A stretch of DNA of 64,000 bases from Bacillota bacterium (lineage in GTDB: Bacteria > Bacillota > Clostridia > Christensenellales > Aristaeellaceae). The stretch is taken from NCBI GenBank assembly GCA_023436585.1, contig JAEZIN010000019.1:1-64000 (forward strand), read 5' to 3'. The notes beneath the pieces are model-generated. The model was not told the origin of the DNA. It searched no databases and saw only the letters and a list, made by a program, of their open reading frames with translations. Shown in pieces: positions 58,394 to 64,000 of this stretch (the first letter of the stretch is position 1; every line of letters begins with the position of its first letter). The position numbers and the translations under genes are program-made.

Positions 58394-60880
58394 ATGCTTA
58401 AATCGGGGAAATCTGCCGGCAAGCACCGGCCTTTTCGCCAGAGCTTTGTGGTTTTGCTTATACTTGCGCTCTTCCTTTGCGGCGCCGTATACATTGCCCT
58501 TACGAACTTACACGAAATCGGCCAGCTGAGAGACCAGACGCTGAACCTGGCTAAATCCGCCCTGGCCTTCTTGCCGGTGGACCATATAAAGACGCTGGAT
58601 GTAAATGAAAGCGATCTTGACAAGGATACCTACCGTACGCTGAAGGACAGTTTGGTCCGGCTGAAAGCAGCCAATCCGGATGTTGTTTTTACCTACCTGT
58701 ATACGCAAAAAAACGGCGGCATCTATTTCATGGTGGATTCTGAGCTTCCTGATTCCGAGGGTTACTCCCCGCCCGGCCAGCTTTACGAAGAGGCATCCCC
58801 GGGGGACAGGGAAATTTTTCAGGATGGGAACGCCGTTGTTACCGCTCCATTGTCTGACCGCTGGGGCACCTGGGTCAGCGCCCTTGTCCCCGTAAGCGAT
58901 CCTGCCACAAATCAGGTCATCGCCGTGCTTGGCATGGATTACGACGCAAAAAAATGGTCCGCCTACACGCTGGAGCATGTGGCAAATGCCGTGGTGCTCA
59001 TCGGGCTTATGTTTTCGCTGCTGGGTGTATTGTACAGGGTGTACAAGCGCAGCCGGGAGCGCGAACAACTGATCCGAAAACTGAACGACAGCGAGGCGAT
59101 GTTCCGCACGGTGTTCGAGCAGGCCCCCTTTGGCGTAGCCATCATCAACGATTATCACGAGCTTTCCAGCGTGAACGCCATGTTCCAGAAAATTCTGGGC
59201 CGGACATCCGCCGAGCTGGGCTCCTTAAGCTGGGTGGATATCACTCATACCGGCGATATCCAGGAAGAACTCGCGCTGTTTGATGATTTCAAAACGGGCA
59301 AGACCGAAGGTTATACCATGGAGAAGCGGTTTTTAAGGCCCGATGGTTCCAGTATCTGGGTGCAAATCGTGGTAGCGCGCCTTCTGATGAGCGACAGCCG
59401 GACACAGACCCACCTGTGCATCCTGCACGACATACAGGAGCGCAAGCAGGCGCAGGAAGCGCTTCAGGAAAGCGAGCGCAGCAAATCCGTGCTTCTGTCG
59501 CACCTGCCGGGCATGGCCTACAGGTGCCGGAACGACCGGGATTGGACGATGCTGTTCGTATCGGAAGGCTGTTTTGCACTAACCGGATATATGCCCGACA
59601 GCCTTCTTTACAATAGGAACCTTTCCTTTAACGACCTGATCCGTTCGGATTACAGGGAGCTGCTCCGAAAAGAATGGGACCGCCTGCTGGCAAAGAAGGC
59701 TCCCTTCCGTTATGAATATGAAATCACCACGGCAACCGGCGAGCGCAAATGGGTGCTTGAAATGGGCCAGGGTATTTATAACCCGCAGGGGGAAGCGGAG
59801 GCCCTGGAGGGGATCGTCATAGACATCACAGAGTCCAAGCGGCAATTGGCCCAAATCCAGCACATGAACGACCATGATTTCTTGACAGGGCTATATTCCA
59901 GAAAGTATTTTGAGGAAGCACGGCGCAGCATGGATGCACAGGAGTACCTCCCGCTATCCATCATCATCGCGGACATCAACGGGATCAGGACGCTGAACAA
60001 CGCATTTGGCTACGAGCAGGTAGACCGTGTCATTGCCCAGGTTGCCAAGGTGCTTCAGCGATGCTGCAGGGAAGGCGATATCCTGGCCAGGACCGGCGGC
60101 GACGAATTTGGCATACTGCTGCCCCGCACCAGCCAGGAGGAATCTTACCGCTTTGTGCAGCAAATGAAGCGCGCATGCGAAGGCGCCGATTTCCGCAGTC
60201 TGGGCGATTCCGTACATATCAGCCTATCCCTGGGCTGCGGCACAAAGACCGAATCCCGGGAAAGCATAGATTCCATAGAAAGGGAAGCGGAGGAAAACCT
60301 TCACAAGAACAAGATCCTGGAGCAAAAGAGTTACCACAACGCCATGCTGACCTCCATTATGGCCACCATGAATGCCAGGAGCCAGGAGACGGAGGAGCAC
60401 GCCCAGCGGCTTGTGGCGCTGTCCCGCATGATTGGAACTCATCTGGCGCTGCCGCAAAAGAGTTTGGATGACTTGCAGCTGTTTTCCATGCTGCATGACA
60501 TAGGTAAGATTGGTATCGATGACCGGATTTTGAACAAGCCGGGCAAGCTTAGCGAAGAAGAATGGGTTATCATGAAAAAGCATCCGGAAATCGGATACAG
60601 GATTGCCATTTCCCTGCCGGAGCTGTCCTCCGTGGCAGAGTATATCCTGACGCATCACGAGCGCTGGGACGGAAAGGGCTATCCCAAGGGGCTCATGGGA
60701 GAAGAAATCCCGCTGTTGTCCCGAATTCTTGCCGTCGCGGATGCCTATGACGCCATGACCGAAGAGCGAGTCTACAGAAAAAAGCGAAGCAAAGAGGAAG
60801 CCATGGAAGAAATCATGAATAATTCCGGAACGCAGTTTGATCCTGCCATCGTGGAAATATTCGCCCATTGCATGCGCTAA
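58394..60880 (+). CDS. Membrane PAS-PAS-GGDEF-HD-GYP protein (c-di-GMP turnover)
   Basis: 828 residues. A first membrane helix (FVVLLILALFLCGAVYIALT), an extracytoplasmic sensor domain (about 50-195), a second helix, then two PAS domains (near 230 and 355). The GGDEF domain is complete, with the catalytic RTGGDEFGILL and an upstream REGD five residues before, matching the inhibitory I-site. The C-terminal HD-GYP domain is complete: LHDIGKIGIDDRIL and HHERWDGKGYPKG. It may therefore both make and degrade c-di-GMP according to its sensor state. It precedes a similar protein by 42 bases. Confidence 0.92.
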   Translation: MLKSGKSAGKHRPFRQSFVVLLILALFLCGAVYIALTNLHEIGQLRDQTLNLAKSALAFLPVDHIKTLDVNESDLDKDTYRTLKDSLVRLKAANPDVVFTYLYTQKNGGIYFMVDSELPDSEGYSPPGQLYEEASPGDREIFQDGNAVVTAPLSDRWGTWVSALVPVSDPATNQVIAVLGMDYDAKKWSAYTLEHVANAVVLIGLMFSLLGVLYRVYKRSREREQLIRKLNDSEAMFRTVFEQAPFGVAIINDYHELSSVNAMFQKILGRTSAELGSLSWVDITHTGDIQEELALFDDFKTGKTEGYTMEKRFLRPDGSSIWVQIVVARLLMSDSRTQTHLCILHDIQERKQAQEALQESERSKSVLLSHLPGMAYRCRNDRDWTMLFVSEGCFALTGYMPDSLLYNRNLSFNDLIRSDYRELLRKEWDRLLAKKAPFRYEYEITTATGERKWVLEMGQGIYNPQGEAEALEGIVIDITESKRQLAQIQHMNDHDFLTGLYSRKYFEEARRSMDAQEYLPLSIIIADINGIRTLNNAFGYEQVDRVIAQVAKVLQRCCREGDILARTGGDEFGILLPRTSQEESYRFVQQMKRACEGADFRSLGDSVHISLSLGCGTKTESRESIDSIEREAEENLHKNKILEQKSYHNAMLTSIMATMNARSQETEEHAQRLVALSRMIGTHLALPQKSLDDLQLFSMLHDIGKIGIDDRILNKPGKLSEEEWVIMKKHPEIGYRIAISLPELSSVAEYILTHHERWDGKGYPKGLMGEEIPLLSRILAVADAYDAMTEERVYRKKRSKEEAMEEIMNNSGTQFDPAIVEIFAHCMR

Positions 60881-60922
60881 GGCATGCCAGCTTGTTCGAT
60901 GCTGAAAACGGGAGAGATTCTC

Positions 60923-63772
60923 ATGAGAAGAGTATGGGTGCTTTTTGCCGTCCTCATATTTGCCATGCTGACTGGCAGCGCCGGCGGTGAAGAGCTGACA
61001 ATCCCCGAACACGCCATGCTGGACAAGCATGGCGCCATCGTCCTGCTTATTGAGCCTATTACCGGCAATATTGTATATGCAAACAATTCGGCCGTCGCCT
61101 TTTACGGATATCCCAAGGAACAGCTTTTATCCATGCAAGCCACGCAGATCAATACGCTTTCCCCCGAGAAAACGCTTAAGGAAATGCACGCCGCTTCCAC
61201 GGCCCAAAGAAGTATTTTTGTATTTCAGAACAAAGTAAGCAGCGGAGAAATCAAAACTGTTGAAGTTTTTTCCTATCCGGTCAAGCGAAACGGAAGGACG
61301 CTCCTTTTCACCATCGTACATGATATCACGGAAGCCACGCTCCTTGCCCAAAAGCATGACCAGCTGGTGACATTCATATTCGTCGCCGGCGGTGCCACCA
61401 TTTTGGCACTCGTCATTCTTCTTACAGCACTTTTACGAAGCAAGCGAAAAATCAAGCTCGACAAGGATTCCATCGAGCACTCTCAAAAATTGCACAAAAC
61501 GTTTATGGACGCGGATGACAGCTTAATCTATCTGAAAGATGAAAACCTGAAATATGTGTTTGTCAACCGCGCAACGGAAGCCTTCTATAACCGGAAGGCA
61601 GATCAGATTATTGGCCTCACCGACTTTGACCTGTCCGAAGAGGAATTTGCCAAGCGCCGCAGGGAAACCGATTTGCGTGCCCTGAGCCAGAACGAGGTCG
61701 TCAGCGACGAGGTGGAATGGAACGGAAAAATTTTCAGGACATTGAAATTCACCGTGCCCCTCCCCAACGGCTTCACCGGCGTCGGCGCCTATGTTGCCGA
61801 TATCACCACCGCCAGACGAAACGAAAAGAAACAGGAGAAGGCACTGTACCGCCACAAGATCATGGCGGACATGCTGTCCCGCAGCTTCGAGAGCAAACAG
61901 TCTCAATTGGATTTTGTACTGCAGGAGGCCCTGAAGCTTACGGAAAGCCAATACGGGTACATCTGCCTGTATGATGAGGAAAGCAAGGAGTTCACGCTCA
62001 ATTCCTGGACGAAGGGCGTGATGGAAGCCTGCGGCCTCGGGGAGGATCTGTACTACGATATGGACAAGGCGGGCCTCTGGGGCGAAGTGGTCCGGCAGCG
62101 CAAGCCAATTGTCCTCAACGATTTTGACGCGCCGAATCCCTTGAAGAAGGGATGCCCCGAGGGGCATATCCATCTGAAGAAATTCATGTCGGTGCCCGTT
62201 ATCATAGATGATGCCATCGTAGCCATCATCGGCTTGGCCAACAAAACATCCGACTACGACGACGACGACCTGTATCAGACGATTCTGCTCATGAGCGGCG
62301 TATGGAACGCCGTCGTAAGAAGGGAAGCCCAGGAAAAGCTGTACCTTGAACGGAACAGGTATCACCAGACGCTGCTTTCCATTGGCGACGGCGTTATGGT
62401 GGTGGATAAGGACGGCAGGATCGAAATGCTCAACCCTGTCGCCGAGGAGCTGATCGGCTGGTCCCATGACAGCGCCATCGGCATGCCGTATAAAGAAGTC
62501 TTCGCCCTGTCTCACGAGCAGCTGGGTATGAGCATCAAGGATCCCATCCAGGACGCCTTGCAGACGCAAACAGTGCAGGAGATGGAGAACCACGCCATAT
62601 TGACATCCAGGGACGGCAGACGGTACAACCTGGAGGACAGCGCCGCCCCCATCAAGGATGAAACCGGCGTTGTCATCGGCGTGGTGCTGGTGTTTAGAAA
62701 CGTAACGGAAAAGAAGGAACAGCAGCAGGAAATCGAGTATTTGAGCTTCCACGACTCGCTTACCGGCCTGTACAACCGCCGCTTCTTCGAGGAAGAAATG
62801 CGCAGGGTGGATACGCGCAGGAACCTGCCTGTCTCTATTATCATCGGCGATGTGAATAACCTGAAGCTCACCAATGATGTCTTCGGCCACACGTACGGAG
62901 ATATGCTGCTTAAAAGACTGGCGATGGTGCTGCGCAAGGTGTGCCGGGCCGATGACATTATCGCCCGCTGGGGCGGTGACGAGTTTGCGCTGCTGCTGCC
63001 CAAAACAGGCCTTGCGGAAGCCCAGCAGATTGTCGCAAGGATCAGGGAGGAATTTTCCAAAGAGCGGATCAAGGCAGTTCAGGGCAGCATCTCCATGGGC
63101 GCAGCTATCAAAGCCGGTGTGGATGACAATATCCTGGAAGCCGTGAACAAGGCCGAGGAAGAGATGTACCTGGCCAAGGTCATGGAGCACAGCGAGCTGA
63201 TGAAGGGCACGCTGCAGACCATTGTGCAAATGCTTCATGACAGCAGCCCTCGGGAAGAAGAGCACGCCGTACGCGTCAGCCGCATCTGCGAAGCGATGGG
63301 CAAAAAGCTGAACATGTCGGAGGACGAGGTAAAGCAGCTGAAGGATGCCGGCTACCTGCACGATATCGGCAAGGTCGTACTGGACAGCAAGCTGCTGGAA
63401 AACCACTATCCTCTTTCCACCAGGGAATGGAACGAGATCAAGCGTCATCCCGTGGTGGGCTACAGGATACTGAATGCCTTTGACGACATGGTAGACCTGG
63501 CGCAGATCATATTGGCCCACCAGGAGCGTTGGGACGGGACCGGTTATCCCAAGGGCTTAAAAGGCGAGGAGATACCCAGGGCCTCCAGAATCATTGCGCT
63601 GGCCGAGAGCTTTGAACGCAAGCTTGGCGGTGCGGAAAACAGGGCTCCCATGGATCTGCACGATGCTCTGGAAGCCATACGCCAGGAACGTGCCAAGCAT
63701 TTTGACCCGGCTCTTACCGATATGTTCTTGGACATGATGAAGGACGATTCCTCGAATTTAGTGGAGGAATAA
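60923..63772 (+). CDS. PAS-GAF-GGDEF-HD-GYP protein (c-di-GMP turnover)
   Basis: 949 residues from the ATG at 60923, with GGGAGAG eight bases upstream; the frame opens at 60884 but only the later start gives a proper signal-like N-terminus (MRRVWVLFAVLIFAMLTGSA). In order: an exported PAS domain (to residue 135), a membrane segment (FIFVAGGATILALVILLTAL), a PAS domain (near 195), a GAF-like domain (300-450), a PAS domain (480-600), GGDEF with RWGGDEFALLL and an RADD I-site, and HD-GYP (LHDIGKVVLDSKLL, HQERWDGTGYPKG). All active-site motifs are kept. It is co-transcribed with the preceding gene. Confidence 0.92.
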   Translation: MRRVWVLFAVLIFAMLTGSAGGEELTIPEHAMLDKHGAIVLLIEPITGNIVYANNSAVAFYGYPKEQLLSMQATQINTLSPEKTLKEMHAASTAQRSIFVFQNKVSSGEIKTVEVFSYPVKRNGRTLLFTIVHDITEATLLAQKHDQLVTFIFVAGGATILALVILLTALLRSKRKIKLDKDSIEHSQKLHKTFMDADDSLIYLKDENLKYVFVNRATEAFYNRKADQIIGLTDFDLSEEEFAKRRRETDLRALSQNEVVSDEVEWNGKIFRTLKFTVPLPNGFTGVGAYVADITTARRNEKKQEKALYRHKIMADMLSRSFESKQSQLDFVLQEALKLTESQYGYICLYDEESKEFTLNSWTKGVMEACGLGEDLYYDMDKAGLWGEVVRQRKPIVLNDFDAPNPLKKGCPEGHIHLKKFMSVPVIIDDAIVAIIGLANKTSDYDDDDLYQTILLMSGVWNAVVRREAQEKLYLERNRYHQTLLSIGDGVMVVDKDGRIEMLNPVAEELIGWSHDSAIGMPYKEVFALSHEQLGMSIKDPIQDALQTQTVQEMENHAILTSRDGRRYNLEDSAAPIKDETGVVIGVVLVFRNVTEKKEQQQEIEYLSFHDSLTGLYNRRFFEEEMRRVDTRRNLPVSIIIGDVNNLKLTNDVFGHTYGDMLLKRLAMVLRKVCRADDIIARWGGDEFALLLPKTGLAEAQQIVARIREEFSKERIKAVQGSISMGAAIKAGVDDNILEAVNKAEEEMYLAKVMEHSELMKGTLQTIVQMLHDSSPREEEHAVRVSRICEAMGKKLNMSEDEVKQLKDAGYLHDIGKVVLDSKLLENHYPLSTREWNEIKRHPVVGYRILNAFDDMVDLAQIILAHQERWDGTGYPKGLKGEEIPRASRIIALAESFERKLGGAENRAPMDLHDALEAIRQERAKHFDPALTDMFLDMMKDDSSNLVEE

Positions 63773-63782
63773 TGTGAAAAAG

Positions 63783-63825
63783 CCACCCGGGTGATGCACT
63801 TCAAGCATTTTCCGGGTGGTTCTTT
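63783..63825 (+). terminator. Terminator of the GGDEF-HD-GYP pair
   Basis: CCACCCGG pairs with CCGGGTGG around a 21-base loop and is followed by TTCTTT, 11 bases after the stop codon. Confidence 0.75.
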
Positions 63826-63881
63826 ACATGGCATATGCCTTGGAAGCTGCAGGCCGCGTCCATTCTTCGTCTAAAAGAAAT

Positions 63882-63910
63882 AAAAAAATGACGCTTGCGC
63901 GTCATTTTTT
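63882..63910 (-). terminator. Terminator of rplQ
   Basis: AATGACGC/GCGTCATT with a four-base loop, flanked by A-run and T-run, just after the L17 stop. Confidence 0.85.
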
Positions 63911-63917
63911 GATATTA

Positions 63918-64000
63918 TCACATGATCTCCAGGATGACCATTTCAGCGGCGTCGCCGCGGCGGGGTCCCAAGCGGTAGATGCGGGTATATCCGCCGGCAC
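63918..64000 (-). CDS. rplQ: Ribosomal protein L17, C-terminus only
   Basis: The last 27 residues are present: AGGYTRIYRLGPRRGDAAEM then VILEIM and a TGA stop. This is the conserved end of bacterial L17, a large-subunit protein encoded last in the alpha operon after rpoA. The rest is outside the window. It marks a conserved core locus beside the signalling genes. Confidence 0.93.
   Translation of the reverse strand, partial: AGGYTRIYRLGPRRGDAAEMVILEIM

Noticed and set aside
61523..63520. Open frame of 665 codons on the minus strand
   Set aside because: It lies fully opposite the PAS-GAF-GGDEF-HD-GYP gene, whose motifs are unmistakable, and its own composition is His/Val/Gln-rich without any motif.

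Overview
The window looks like the chromosome of a fairly GC-rich Gram-positive anaerobe of the class Clostridia (Bacillota). Support comes from the ylm/sepF/divIVA division cluster, an IreB-RuvX-DUF1292 block, a SigF/SigB-type sigma factor with an anti-sigma partner, LspA-RluA, and strong AGGAGG ribosome binding sites with frequent GTG/TTG starts. No species can be named from the sequence.

Positions 1 to about 19,694 are an integrated mobile element that runs off the left edge and stops at the 3' end of a tRNA-Ser(CGA) gene. Its left part, all on the minus strand, is a phage-type replication module: a VirE-like primase/helicase, DUF4406, family A DNA polymerase, a Cys-motif protein, a coiled-coil protein, a broken SNF2 helicase and a sigma-like factor. 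Next comes an ImmR/ImmA-like XRE regulator and metallopeptidase pair, whose promoter carries a near-perfect Gram-positive LexA box. The right part is a type I restriction-modification locus in the order hsdM, hsdS, hsdR, silent half-hsdS, tyrosine recombinase, inverted silent half-hsdS. Four copies each of two short repeats (18 bp and 24-33 bp) flank every target-recognition domain, as expected of a phase-variable specificity system. A hypothetical acidic protein and a terminator close the element.

From 19,984 to about 33,800 is a carbohydrate locus. It holds an AraC regulator, three LacI regulators (two are close paralogues that flank an ABC sugar transporter), a GH3 beta-xylosidase-like enzyme, xylose isomerase and a beta-sandwich-like protein. 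The inner-membrane permease carries an unusual N-terminal membrane extension of about 220 residues. The xylA promoter has two perfect palindromic operators. From 33,827 to 39,779 are an ABC-2 exporter, a membrane XRE regulator broken by one in-frame TAA, a peptidoglycan-binding repeat protein and a NagD-like phosphatase.

From 39,902 to 55,056 is mostly core minus-strand housekeeping: DivIVA, YlmH, YggT, SepF, YggS, an HlyD-like protein, sigma and anti-sigma, a TauE-type permease, aspartate kinase, two GNATs, DUF1292, a RuvX-DUF1292 fusion, IreB, an AI-2E-type permease, a PRC-barrel protein, RluA, LspA and DUF5665. The right end holds a zinc-ribbon membrane protein, a secreted beta-helix-like protein, a QueG-like Fe-S protein, two large PAS-GGDEF-HD-GYP proteins that could both make and break c-di-GMP, and the C-terminus of ribosomal protein L17.
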